This document shows positions 39,431-53,100 of a DNA stretch of 64,000 nucleotides, piece by piece. Position 1 is the first letter of the stretch, and each line of letters opens with the position of its first letter. The notes under the pieces were generated by a model that saw only the letters and a program-made list of their open reading frames with translations, was not told the origin of the DNA and did not search any database. A program made the translations under genes and the position numbers. This DNA comes from Agelaius tricolor (lineage: Eukaryota; Chordata; Aves; Passeriformes; Icteridae): the NCBI GenBank assembly GCA_023055355.1, contig JALJCS010000001.1, positions 25,543,881 through 25,607,880 of the forward strand. The letters are read 5' to 3'.

Positions 39431-39456
39431 GGGGAGGAGGGGGGGAGTAGAAGGGG
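39431..39456 (+). other. G-quadruplex motif
   Basis: G4, then AGGA, then G7, then AGTAGAA, then G4. Splitting the G7 as GGG-G-GGG gives four tracts with loops of 4, 1 and 7 nt, within the usual rule. A T run follows a few bases downstream (39460-39468). Confidence 0.6.
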
Positions 39457-42400
39457 ATTTTTTTTTTGACAGAATGAAAGGAATTATTTTCTGGTTTGCT
39501 TTGGTTTTACAATCAGTAGTTATCTCAAGATCCATAGTCTTATGTCAGAAAAAAAAAATAATTCCCCATTTTATGGTGAAAACATGGCTTTTAACCTCCA
39601 CCATGTGAAGTAATGATGGAAACATTAAGAGTCACTCTCCTTTGAGAATAATTTATTCCTGGAATAGAGTAGGCTCTGCCAGCAAGATTACATTCAAAAG
39701 TGGACAATATTAGAAAATCCCAATGACAAGGACTATTTAGAAAATTACACAGCTAAGAAATATTTTCTGACTGCTTTTGGTCCCCAAGTTAAAAAATGTT
39801 AAAAGGTTGAATTCCCCAAATGGAAAGATCACTTGGCCCAGATTATAAAATACACAAGAGTTTCTTCTGACACTATTTAAACCAGCACAAAGGTCTAAAC
39901 CACTTAAAAGAGGGACATTATTATTCAGAAGCATTTTGGAAAACCAGAGCAATAGCCACATTGCAGCTCTAAAATCTGGGGTAACGTGAGCTCAAAGTGG
40001 GCCTCCCCACACTCTGGTTCTGCAGAGAGTCACGCCAAGAACATCTCTTCAGCTACTTAGCAGGTCCTGTGAGATCCCCCATAGCACCATTTTAATCCAG
40101 CAACATATTTTCCATGTCCAGCCCCATCTCTGCTAACACAAGCATCTTGTAGCCCCCCCAGCCCTGTCCCCTTCAGCGTGGTGTGGACATGTGCTCTGCA
40201 CTCAGTATAAATCAGCTCCAAAAGCAGACAGACCCTGCAGTCACTTGGGCATCACAACTTTAAATGATGCCTAAATTTCATTTTAAACCTGAGCCAGGGT
40301 CACCGCCTGTCCTGATTCTCTTCTCCATTGTATCACCCCAGCAACAGCTGGTAGATATGCTCCAAGCAGTTTGTCTCTTGGCACCTCATGGAAAACTCTC
40401 TGTCCTTGTGTGAGGAATTGCTTTAATTCTTCCCCTTGTTTTATTCTGTGCAGGATATTAGGTGAGCCTCACAGATATCACCTGAACTGAGCCGGACATT
40501 GTTAATGCCCAAAGAACAGAAATTCTGGTTCTGGAATAAAGCAAAGTGTCAGAGTGACCTACTGTAAAATCATTTATATCACACCCTGAATTGAAGGCAT
40601 GTGATTCTGTCAAATGAGGTATCAAGTAAAGGGGTGCTGTCAGCAATCACTGCTTTTCTAAAATGTTTCAATAAATCTACAGTGTTTCCTTAAACATCTA
40701 AGCCTCTCAAAATCCCTGTGCAATTTTCTTTTTCTACATGCATGGAATGTCATAGAGACAATCAAAAATAAATAACTCTTCCTTGAGATGATGGGCACTT
40801 GGCAACAACAGCTAGAGTTTCTCAAGGCAAATTCAAGAGCAGACAGGCTAAACAGACTGTTTGAGAGTCATAAGCTAGACAGAAATGTAAAGTGGCCAAA
40901 GGGAGCCAAAACCCTGACACAGGGATTGCATCCAAATTTTAATGAACTAGTTCTATCAGCAAATCCTGGAGATTCAGGATTCACCCAATAAACTCAGACT
41001 TTGTCCCCATGATGTCCATTAACTGACAAGACATTTTAAAAGGCCTTAGGTCTTCTTGGTGTGGCCATTTTTAACTCTCCCTTTTTTTTTTTTTTTGGAA
41101 GGGAATGAATAAGTCTAAAGCACCAAAGGCCAACCAGAGCTACGTATGTTTTATGTATATAAATGATCACAAGAAACAAAACACAGAGGACCATTTTATA
41201 TTATTGTAATTACAGTTGATAGACTCCAGAAGAACAGGCTATATGACACGTCAAAAGAAAGATGAATATGCAAGCTAAAACTATGCACTTGGTGTGAGCT
41301 TCATAATTATGCACTCCGAGTCTCAGAGCTACAGGCCATCAGCCAAGAGCTACATAACTCATTTGGCAGCAAACAGGTACCAAAAAAAGCCCATCAAAAT
41401 CTGTCATCAGCTTTTTTTTCTTTTTTTTTTCAAGGAATGGCTTCAAGGTACTTTGGAAATGTCTTTAAGTCCCCTGGCTGCCATAACTAAGTCACCCTGC
41501 AGCCTTGACCACTGTTTCTATTTCAAGAAGCATCTAGAATGAATCTTTTCTGCCATGTTGAACAGGCTGGCTTTACCTCATAAAAAGTCTTTTCTTCCCC
41601 CTGCCCCCACTCATTCCTCACCACAGTACCAAGTAATTCTATTTTTAGCACAGAAGGAAGTGTCAAGAGAGACTGTCAAGGGTGGTGTACCACAGAGCTG
41701 ACCCACCACATTTTTACATACATTTAATAAAACAATTATCTTCAAAGCTCTTTGTTTTCTCAAAATAGAAGACTTCAACCAGGAAGCACAATGAATAACG
41801 GGGGAAAATGCAGTTATTGATGAGAAAGAAGACAGTAGGTTTGGTGCTGCCAGGATGGGGAAAACATAAATGCTGGAAAACATTTCAGAAAAAAAAGGGG
41901 TTTCTTTTTGCTATTATTTATATAAATGTTAAGTGAGAAATTCTTTTTCACTATTTTTTTTAAGAGACCATGAGATCATTTCAAAGGTTCTGGTAAATGT
42001 TTCAAAACCCAGTTGAATAATGCAATGCAGATCTAAATTTAGCCTTTTGTTGTTTTGATCCTGTCAACCTTTTTTTGTGGCAAATATTTCTCTAGTATCA
42101 TTCAGGTCTGCATCTGTGGCCCTACTCATTTATCTTGCTTTGAAAAAAAAAAAAAGAAACACAGCACTTTTGGAAGACAGGCAACCAAAACTTTGGAGTT
42201 CTGATCTTGTAAAGAATCATGCCGAAACAAAAGTTTTCAGTATTGCATTGATCCTGTCCATGAATTAAATGCAGAGGGACAGACTGTGACTTCACATTCA
42301 AGAACTGAATTGAAGAAAAAGTACAAGAAAGGTCTTTCCAAATCAAGCCCTCTCCACACCACCCTAACAGGGAAAGGGCCTGTGTTATAGAAAGACTCCT

Positions 42401-45144
42401 AACCTTTATCAGCTGTAATCCCTATCCCAGCAGAAAGCAGAAGTGGGCTGAATCCTTGGTACCCAGAGAAGTCAGTCACCTGGCATTAACAGAGTCCTGT
42501 TGGCATCTTGATTATGTCAGGTTCAAATAAATGTGTTTCACAAACATCACTAATACCCTGATCTTTTGCAGCTTTCCTAAAAACACACAAGATACAAACA
42601 CTCCAGAAAGAAATTTCACATGCAGAACCCATAGGTTATGCATATGTAAAACATATAAAAAGCAAAGCACGTTTCTGCACGAGCACAACATTTTTCATGT
42701 TTGCCAGAGGCACATGAGGGAAATTTATACCTGAGATCCCTCTCTTTTGGTTGTCCTCTCAATATGCCAAAAGCTCTCCTGCTCCTAATTTTCCCCTGCA
42801 CTGTCAGTGTGCAAGGACTGGGAAGAAGACATCAGATGCAGAACTCGTTTTCAATTTCTGCTGCAGGGCTGAGATTTGAGAGAGGTGCACAAAGCCCACA
42901 TTACCATACTTTGTATTATGTAAGAGCAAATGCAGCCCACGTTTGACCGGAGCAGTGGGGTAGCTGTCACCACACCCCATGGCAGAGGCACACACCACCA
43001 CCTCCAGGACAAGGAGCTGATATAAACCCAGCAAATCAACACCTTCACAGAGAAGTCATTACTGAGGAGGCAGAGACTTACCAAAATGATTGTAATAGTG
43101 TAATGTTAACAACATACCCCACAGCATGGCATACTTTTCCCAACATGAGAGTGACTGAGTGCCATCATTGTCACATATCAGGATCTTTCTAAAAAAGGAT
43201 AGGAAAGGCTGGCTTTGCACTCCAGCAAGATATTTGAATTTAGGCAGCTGTGTAGTTTCTTAGTCTTTAGTCTTCCTTTGGACAACATTTGAAGGTGAAA
43301 GGATCAGAACAATAAATCTGGATGTCACAACAAAGGGTTCATCTGTAAACAGCAGCCTACAAATCTAAGAGACTAGTCTGGTAACTATGACAAAATATGA
43401 AATGAAACCTCCATGTAGATCATTTGCAGAACTGGCTGCATTAAACTTGTCTCAATGGTGTCTTTATATGTTTACATGTGCATACATATATGTTTAAAAT
43501 CACTTATCAACAATTTTTTAAACTTTATTTTCAGCCACAAGAATTCAGTAAGTGGTATGGTATCATTTTAGATAAACCACCAGCAGTGTAGAGAAAAGTA
43601 ACTTAAGTTTAAATAAAGCAAAAATCTTGCTCTGACTTTTGTTTATGCTTCTCCCAATTTGGAGATAATTACTACCAGCAAGAGAAGATTTATTTCTTGC
43701 ACTCTCCTTTTAATAAATAGAAAAGCCTACATGACAGATTGCATAGAATTATTATTATATGTACTCAAAGATCGTTTTGCATGCTCAGAACATACAGGCT
43801 GAACCATGCAACCTCAGAACTGCTCCAGCTTGCCAAATTCCAGGATGCAAGTTCTAGCAGTGGTGCAATGAAGCTGTACTGCCCTATAGTACCTTGATAG
43901 CAGGGATGACTCTGGTACTGTCTGTTTCCTGTGTCAAACCACAGCAACAACCACTCACAACTATTGCTAGTAATAAAAGCTTGAAAAACATCACTCAGCA
44001 TTGCAGATGCACAGTCATAGGTGCTCCAGGCTTCTACATTTATTCTAAAAAGCCATTTTAAAAATTGATGATGGCAAATTTCTTGGTTTCAGATGCTGTC
44101 TCAGCCCTTCTAAGTCTCCAGTAACAATTATAATAGCTTTCCAAATGAGCAAACTGGTAAGTACTGGACCAAAAATACAGCACAGAGGAATAGTTCAATG
44201 GAGATCAATGGACTACCTAAATGCATTAAATTTGGCAGGAATGGTGCCATGTGAATATTCATTTGTCTTCACATTGATCAACCAGAATTCTCACAAGGAA
44301 GGACACATTTCCTTTTCACAGAAAATACCCTTAATTCTTTGCTTTTCAGGAGGCTGAGGATAAAAGAAAGAAGGATAGTCTGTATGCAAGGAGATGCTTT
44401 TAATTTTGTCCCACTGAACTTACAGGACCCACAGTGGGAGGTTATGATGCATCCATGACTTGGATTTGTTATTTACAAACAGTTATTAGTTGTCCCTGAC
44501 TGTTGGGATCTAAAAAAAATAAATAATAAAGGAACAAAATAATAATATAACCACACATTATTAATGAGGCCTTAGATACATGTCAAATTCTTCAATTTGC
44601 CAGAAAAGTCATATACAGAAGAAACACAACTCCCTAACTAATCTGCAGCTTGGAAACATCTTTTAAAAACCACAATATTTGTAAGTTATTTGTGATATGG
44701 TCAGGTACATTTCAAAATCTGATCTCCCTCTAGATGTCAAGAGTACTGTGCACCAAGCACCTACTAAACAAGCGACAAAACTGTTTTAATGTTTTACAGT
44801 TTTAGATGCACATATCAGCTATGCACTGCTGCATGGGCATCATCAGAAGTATGTTCCCAGTCTATGTCCCCATTTCACAGCAGGGAACACAAACTTGCAT
44901 TGCTTTCTGCTGCATCTGCCAAAAGACTCAGAATGACACAGATCTTTAAATCAGAAAACATGTGCTGTGCATTTAAAACCTTGCTCAGTTCTATTTGTTA
45001 TTGCTAAATTAATGAATAATATCATCCCATTTGTGTGCTTCATTATGAAATATAAAATGCTCCCATAGACCTAATCATATAGTCCATTGAGTAAGCAAAA
45101 TTCAGAGGAAGACAATAAAGGCTGATATTAGAGTACAACAATAG

Positions 45145-45221
45145 CATAAGAACCACAGGGGACTTCCCCCTGAATTTGGGGGACTCCCAGGGGGACATAA
45201 GAACCACAGGGGACTTCCCCC
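45145..45221. repeat. 51-bp-period duplication of a 26-bp word
   Basis: A 26-bp word beginning CATAAGAACCACAGGGGACT and ending in a C run occurs at 45145-45170 and again exactly at 45196-45221. Between the copies lies a C-rich/G-rich inverted pair (TCCCCCTG and CAGGGGGA), so the segment could also fold. The duplication shows up as a doubled GKSPVVLM motif in an accidental minus-strand frame (45043-45225). Confidence 0.8.
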
Positions 45222-45901
45222 CCAAAACTTCTTGGTAACTGCCCTACAACTGAAAATGGAAATGGACTGGATTACAAACCTCTGAAGAATAGATTTGCAA
45301 ACCCCTACCCAGGATCAACAGCCATAAGATCTTCCATTCATTACAGGACCATCTAAATAACTAGATCAACAAACACTGCTCTGTTTGAAGACAAGTTCCC
45401 ACAGAGATTTCATCCACATGCATGAGAAGAGAAAATAAGATTTCTTGTATGATGAAGGCAGTAGGCAGAGGAAAAACAGAACTGTTGGAGAGATCCATGG
45501 ATCAAGGTCAGTGGAAAGGCTGCTCACTAAGACTTCAGCAAATCATGACACAGGCAGGCACAGACTGTAGTTTCAAAGCAGCTCAAGCAGGGACTCTGTG
45601 TAGAGCCAACACCTTCCTGAGACAGAAGCTGCAGAACAACCTCAGAACCCAGCTTTAGGAGGCCCAGCCACCACTCCCCAGCCATGCTAAAACTCCAGAG
45701 CACCTGACCACACTCTGTAGTGACTTTGGACCCTTCTGTCTTCCACTTTTCAAATGCTGCTGGCTCCCTAATGATGGTGCAGGTCTTGTGTCTTTCATCA
45801 TATAAAAATATACTGTGGGTCACTACTGAGGCAGAGCCTCTTACAGTTCTCCATTAAATTTGTGTTCAACAGCAAATTTTATATTTATGATACCTAATTA
45901 T

Positions 45902-46221
45902 GAAGAAAAGAAAGAAAGAAAGAGAGAGAGAAAGAAGAGAAAGAAGAGAGAAAGAAGAGAGAAAGAAGAGAGAAAGAAGAGAGAAAGAAGAGAGAAAGAA
46001 GAGAGAAAGAAGAGAGAAAGAAGAGAGAAAGAAGAGAGAAAGAAGAGAGAAAGAAGAGAGAAAGAAGAGAGAAAGAAGAGAGAAAGAAGAGAGAAAGAAG
46101 AGAGAAAGAAGAGAGAAAGAAGAGAGAAAGAAGAGAGAAAGAAGAGAGAAAGAAGAGAGAAAGAAGAGAGAAAGAAGAGAGAAAGAAGAGAGAAAGAAGA
46201 GAAAGAAGAGAGAAAGAGAAG
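45902..46221. repeat. 320-nt polypurine array of 11-bp units
   Basis: Every base from 45902 to 46221 on the plus strand is A or G. The array starts with GAAA and GA repeats and becomes about two dozen nearly exact copies of AGAAAGAAGAG. A purine-only strand cannot encode a stop, and neither can its pyrimidine complement, so all six frames are open by necessity. The resulting frames (139 and 142 codons plus, 112 codons minus) are not genes. Long mirror-like homopurine tracts are classic formers of triplex (H-DNA), replication pauses and length polymorphism. Confidence 0.97.
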
Positions 46222-49200
46222 CTGTATTGCAAGATCTGATCCTTCTGTTAAGAGCTCCTCAGTTGCTTATGATGGCTAAGAATCTAGTCCTTTATTGCTG
46301 TCTTCTGAAAGAGATTCATCAGCTCTAATGGCTTTGGTGTGGATGAAGCTGCAGTGCTACTTCATGGCTATTTACAAGGACCATTTCCCATCCCCAGCAC
46401 CAGGATCACACCCCATATGCTTTGGCTCAGTGCAAAGCAGGAGAGAGCACGTGGCTTCAGACTGCACCAAGCACACAGCGTGTTCTCTAGCACTTCCTAA
46501 CACTGGATACTCAAAACCATAGTGCCCTGCTAGGAAAATTTACTTTCACCAACTTGCAACAGACAGGAGCAAACAGACTCCAACTCAGGGGTCAGAAGAC
46601 TATCTGAAGGGATGAGGAAAGCCCCAGTACAGTTTTTCCTGCAGCTGTCATTGCAAGCATTGACATGCCTCATAAAGTCAGCATGGTAACTATCGTTTTC
46701 TTTTGAGGTCTAGTGATAGCAGCTTTCTCGTGTAACATTTTCAGACTCTTGCACCAGCTATATCAGGCATCTTTGCTATTTCAACAGCATCAGCACAAAC
46801 AATTTTCTAAGTAGTCCTATACTGCCAGCTCGAAAAGATGGATTTGTTTACTCATTCAGATTCATTAAACTAGCTAAATGTTGGCTTTGCCTTAGAAAAT
46901 ACCCTACAATTATTAGGCAGTCACAAGAAAAATGAGCATCAGTTTTCCACAAATCTGAAATCTGTACTCTTAAAAATACCCTGTGGTTTCTAGTGTAAGG
47001 CTGGGGGGATCAGTGATAGACAGCTTGCAAGCTCAGGATGCACATACTAAGCTATTTAATGAGCCTATACAATTCTGTCTTTCCTCTTAAATGTAAATAC
47101 TTTAGATGCAGGGAAGAAAATACAGCATATCTGAAAAGAGTAAAGTATCCTTCACTCTTCCTCTAAATCTGCAGATATTTGTAAGACATCAACAGATGCA
47201 AAGGTCATTTTCCCTCAAAGCATTATGTGAGAGTTCATGAATGAGGAACTGTGTTCCAGAAAACCATTTCTCACAGCACATGCACCACCACAAACACCAG
47301 GTTTAAGTACAAACCCTTTTCCCTTCCAGCACTTGATGCCTTCGTGAGCTGGAATACCACAGGCAGCTGTACTTGTGGTTTGGTATAGCAACTCTATCCT
47401 GAATCCATAGCTTTGCAGAAAAAAAGTGACAGAATATTGCTGCAGGCACTATAACTAGACAGCTTTGCTCTGCGTAAATGGAAAATGTGGGGAATTTGGA
47501 AGAATCTCAAGAGACATAGTTTGGTTTGTGAAAGGTTCGGGTGCTTTATTTGGAGTTCATTCCCAAATTTTTCTGATATTTTGTGCCTCTTCATTTCAAG
47601 ACAGAACCAGGACATATGCACTGATTTTTATTGTGTCTAGCCATTCCATCATTGCCCACGTTTTCCTGGACACAATACCACAGAGAGCACCAGCTGTGGC
47701 ATCAATAAAGCTCCAGGTTCAACAACAAATACTGTGTGTCATCTTGCAGTATTTATCTTGCATTTTTATTCAAATCAGCATCAGGTCTTCACACAGAGGT
47801 AATCATAACTAGCTCCCACAAATACAGTTTTAGCAAAGGCATAATATAATATACAATGAAAGAAAAGAGATTGGATAATCCTACAAATTAAATTTGTTGG
47901 GCCTAGGTCAGAAATCAAATATTTGTGACAATTCTCATTCTGTTTAACACCTCTTATCTCAAATTTTAAAAGAATTACAGTTGGCTTGACATCTTATTAG
48001 CTTTATAAAGAAGTGGTATGTAAATGATAAAGTAGACAGGTATTTATGGATCTTTTTCTCAAGCTAACACCCAAAGCCAAATGATGTTTTTATTAGCAAT
48101 TTAAGTAACAAACTCATTTTTGTCCATTTGGCCTTGAAAGACAGCATTACACTAACACTTGGCTTGCCTCTCCCTCTATATAATGTCATTGATTTTCTCA
48201 ACTGAAAACATGGTGCCAGTGGGCACAGCTCCTGGCCATGCCCAGTGACTCAGTATACCTGGGAGGCATCAGCTGTAACTTGCAAAGCATAGTAGATCAT
48301 GTCTAGAGCAAAATGCATATAAGGAAGCACTTTATTCCTGAGTTCAGCCATGTTACACTACTGCTCAAAAAGCATGGGCAACTGGTTATAGATTAATAGA
48401 AAAATTAGCCTGAAAAAGTCTTCAAAAGGTTGTTGAGATTATTCCACCAACTTGCTGTTACCCCAAGGCAAAACAAACCCTACCTATTTCTATTACTAGA
48501 GGTCCTTTACAGCTTCCCCAGACATTTTTTACCAGTCCTTTACCATCTATCTGTCTTTACCAGTAGAACTAACCTAAGCCTTTCTTGTGCTGGTTTATGC
48601 CTGTTAACTTCCTCTCCTACCTGCCAGGGCCATGGTTACCAAATTGACTTCTTTGCAGCTGCTCGGTACATACATATTTCAAAATCTATTCTTTCCTTTC
48701 TCATGTAGGTTAAGAAAATCTGATTTCAATATTCCATGCAGATGTTTCTTCAATCCCTTAAACCTCTATTTTAGTTCTTCTACCCAACTGATTCTACCTG
48801 CAACAAAAACTTAAACCCAGGAGAATAATGTGAGACCAGAAGGTTCATTTTATGCAGCTTGAAAAGCTGTGACCTTTTAGAGCCTTCCAAAGCACTTGCC
48901 TTCATCCTCCTTGCAATCACACAACCCTGTTGATGCCTGTTCAGCTGCTTAGCCATGACTGTACCAAACTCTTTTCTATTAAATAACTAACTTCACTGCT
49001 CTCTGTCCTGCATCTGTACTGCTGCCTATTCACATCATCCTCATCTGCACTTATTCCTGTAGAAATACAACCCATTTCTTCAGAATGATTCTTCAATTTC
49101 TCTTCAAATTTTAGATATTCCTAAGTTTGGTTGTTACCTACAAACTTGAATTGTGTCATGATCCAGATTATGTAAATTTTCAACAAAACCAAGGTGCAGA

Positions 49201-50141
49201 GAAACCTCCCCAGAACCCTGCACAAGGGCACACTATTATAACAATCTATCATTGATAACGTTCTTCTTTCAATGAGTTTGTCACTGCCTGCAAGAATCTT
49301 ATCTTCTGCATCCCTCTCTTCATTATGAAGCTGTCATATAAACCAGAGTCATAACTCCAGCAAACTCAAGACATAAAGCATTTTAAGTTATGTAATGCCT
49401 TATATCTGCTTTTAGCCTTCCCTCCCAGTCACCACCCAAGGAGAAACCAGAGACACTGAAACTGGACTTGTTACCAGAAGCAGCAAGAGCTGGAGCTTGT
49501 GGTTACATTTTCAGCAACAATACTGCACAAGTAATCTTAATCCATCTCTGCTCTCAGCTGCTCATTCACAGCTTGTACTGCTAGGAACTAACTGCGTGCA
49601 CCACACTTCTGTGTGGCAAACAGAATCTGGAAACCAAACAACCCAACTGCCCGTGCATGACAGGAAAGAGGTAACATTATGGTTAGTGTTGAAAAATAAA
49701 AGTTTCCTAAACTACACTAGTATTTTAATTAGAACATGAAAGTCAAACCTAAGCTTCTGAGACTTAATTTCTCATCAATACAGGTTTCAAAAAAGAAATC
49801 CAGAGCTGCTTAAGCTGTATAAAGGTATTAATTTTGTCAAGAACCAGGCAAGATAAAAGTGGAAACATCCCTGTTGCTGGATTAAATGGTAGATCTTTAA
49901 ACATGCTGTCACATCAAACAGCAGAGACAGAAACATTAATTTGCCTTCTGCTATTTTGGACATGACAGCAACTATTTTTAATTACATTTCTATTCATAAT
50001 CAGGCTTCCAACGTGTGAGTTCAATGTTCTCCATTTGATTATTTTAATGGTCCCTCATACAAGCCAGCCAAGACTATTATTATTTTTATTTCTGTGTGTG
50101 AAAAGGCAAAGAATCATGAAATAGCTTACATTCCTAAAGCC

Positions 50142-50187
50142 TGTTGCCAGTGGGCAGGAGTGCTCTGGAGCATCACCACTGGCAACA
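50142..50187. repeat. Two-part hairpin, 12-bp outer stem
   Basis: TGTTGCCAGTGG (50142-50153) pairs exactly with 50176-50187. Inside it, GTGCTC and GAGCAT can form a further short stem with one wobble pair, separated from the outer stem by an asymmetric internal loop. At 46 nt it is short for a microRNA precursor. Transcription is not shown. Confidence 0.55.
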
Positions 50188-53100
50188 ATAGACAGTGCTG
50201 TAAAAATAGCATGTACACATGCAGCACAACAGACCAGCTGGCCATCTTAGGACAAGGGAAATGCAGCTCTTATGACCTCAGCAATAGTTGCCTGTGCCAG
50301 TTTAAATCTCCAACAGAGGAATTTAAATGAATGTTGATAACTGCCCAAATATAATCTACCTTCAGTAATGAGATTAATTCTTACTGTTACTGCCAGTTCT
50401 GTCTATAATAAAGATGGAAGGTCTTTTCAGTAACATATGGAAAGTCATTATAGCCACAGTCCAAAAGTAATTGCTCATGGGCAGTGTGCTGTTGACTCCC
50501 TTCAGTTTGTTGCTTCATCACTTCACCCATGACCTGGAGGAATAATTTCTCCTTTGCCAACATAGCAGCAGCTCAGTTTCCATACTCGTTAGTGCCTGAT
50601 GTCTCTTACAATTATAGTTCTCAGCAAATCCAAAAGTCATAGAACATCTTAACATCTACGAAATTCTGTGTCCACCATGACCACGTGGTACTGAATTCTT
50701 GATTAATGTTAGATTTACTAAATTAAATGATACAACAGATTTGGCTTTTGAAAACAAGTTTGGGAGATGGAATATTCTGGTTGCCATGAAAAAGACCAGA
50801 GAGAAAAATCATGCTCTATTGGCAGAGAAAGATATGGACAGCATGATTAGAGAGAGCACAATATGCATTATCCAACTTCAAACTTCCCAAAGACAATCAG
50901 GGATTACACCCTCCATGAATGGGAGCCAGCTGCAAAGTTTACAACCCTCATGAGGTAGAAACAGAGAAGATCTGAATCAGTGGGGTTGATTCAAAGCTAT
51001 AATTAGAAGTATTACATCTTTCACTCTTCCAGCTCTCAAGATTTTACCAGGAGTCACTTAGACATGAAAGGGAATGGGTCTTAGCCAATGTGGCTGCTCC
51101 CCTACTGCCTGCACCCCTCCCCATTCAGCTTGGAATTGGCTGGGCATTTTCAAATTCAGACACTGGATAGAAATTTCAGTTTTGTAAAAACAACCATGGC
51201 TAAGAGATTTCATTTAGTGCTCTCTACTTGTGGAAAAGCAGGCACAAAGCAGAAACAGCAAGTCCACTTGACATGGGGCAGTCAACACACACACCAGTCT
51301 GAATTAGCATGGCACAGTAGTGCCTTGCTCAGCTGGGCTAACTAGGAGAACCTAGGGAGGAGAGAAGAACCAAAAGTAGTGAAAGGTTACACAGACATAT
51401 CAAATATTGGCTCCCCTAACCCTATTGCTCATAAATCAAATTTGTTTGCAAGTTCATAATTTAAAAATATGAAAATAAGATTAATTCCAACTGCCTTAAA
51501 ATGCTATGGATTGAATGAAATGCTACAAATCAAAGTAACTTGTTTTTATTTTTAATAAAGGAAATCTCTACTTAAAATCAAGAGTGGACTATTTTTGCCT
51601 TTATTGTTTTTGAAAGATTTCCTCTAGTCCCAAACAGAAATAATTCAAGGAAGTCTTACATAAGTGATCTGATTAGGTGATCCCAACAGTCCTCTCTGTC
51701 TTCAAAACCTATGAATCTGTTTTCAGACACAGCATAAAAATCAAGAAACTGAGTCCCATAAAAAACATCTTGAGGATTCTTATCAAAGGAAAACCGGTTC
51801 TCATTTTTCTAAGTCAAAACACATACATAAAAAGAAAGTGTAAATATGAAACAACTGAGAGATTCCAATTTTAAAAATCAATATTAAAAGAGTGGAGATA
51901 AATTCATATTCTGAGAGGATAGATGTATAGGCTTCCAAATTTCTTCCAATAATCCTCTTGGTTATCCTTACTTCAAACCAGGCTACCAATCCCTTTAGCC
52001 AACATACCCCCCCACACCTGTACCTGTCTTTTGCAGTGAACTTTATGACAATGTTCACATACAGTCTGACCTCTTGAGCAGGGCCTAAGAGGATCCACTG
52101 TGAGTTGTATGTCAGTATTCACACACCATCTGTTCTTTCACAGGAGGAATAAATTCTTTCTTTCCATATGAACTCCAAAATCTGACCAGAACATGTAGTT
52201 ACAGCAGCCTCTTGCACTGAGAGGTGTAAAGTCAGGGAGAGTGTGACCTCCACCTTTCTCCTGGTAAAGATGCCATAGTTCAGTGTATCCACACTCTGCT
52301 GCTGTACATGGAGGGGAGATATATTGCAAATGAGCACAGATGTTAGTGATCCCTGGAAAAACAAGAGACAGAAAAACCTTGTCCTTCACTTGCCTACTTG
52401 AGCATAGGACAAAGGCTACTGTAAATCAAGTCCCAAAGATACCATTACAGTAAAAAGTGTAGGAATTTTTCTTCACAGTAATTTCCTATACCCCAGTGTA
52501 GATGCAAGGATGCACACCTCCATTTATTTTTTTCTTATTTTCAAAAAGTTCTTCCTGTCAAGCCATCTGACCTGCTTAAAACAGGGGAAAAAAATACCAA
52601 ATAGAGCAAGATATTTTTAGCATTCCTGAAGGAGCTTCTTCCAAATGTCATTCATTATAGACCTACGTGAAATCATCTCTCTGGACACTCACTCCAGAAT
52701 CTAGGACAAAGTGAACAATTTCAGCCACAGCCCACCCCAGAGAAATACTGGATTCCCCGTTCCAGCATAATGTATTCAATTCAAATTGGTTTGTTCCTCA
52801 GCCAAGGGACACAGCAACATAATTTACTATTTCCCTTTTGAATATCCAATACAGAATAAATCTGATCTGCTGGGGAAGTGTTTTGACAGTCTAGCCTGAA
52901 AGCACATCATCTGTTTCCTGGAGCTTCCTTCCAAAGCTTCAGCAGCTAATATTACACCATTGCACCCATAAGGTCTTAGGAAAAGGCAGGTGCAAGGGAA
53001 TTAAATTGTTTACAAAGAGTGAACAACAACAGCAAAAGGTTCTAAAAACTTAGTAAACAGTTTATATCCATTGTCCTTTTGTTGCAAAGCACCTGCAATG

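Larger units (their letters stand above)
38441..45901. other. Unique noncoding sequence with simple repeats
   Basis: No gene is recognised, and frames are all under 100 codons. T15 lies at 41082-41096 and A13 at 42143-42155. Overlapping frames around 42620-43080 on both strands lie in a slightly GC-richer patch and look accidental. The separate entries at 38853, 39431 and 45145 cover the remaining structure. Confidence 0.65.

Noticed and set aside
45860..46328. Charged-repeat frames (139 and 142 codons) and a Leu/Ser/Phe-repeat frame (112 codons)
   Set aside because: A purine-only strand and its pyrimidine complement cannot contain stop codons, so these frames say nothing about coding.
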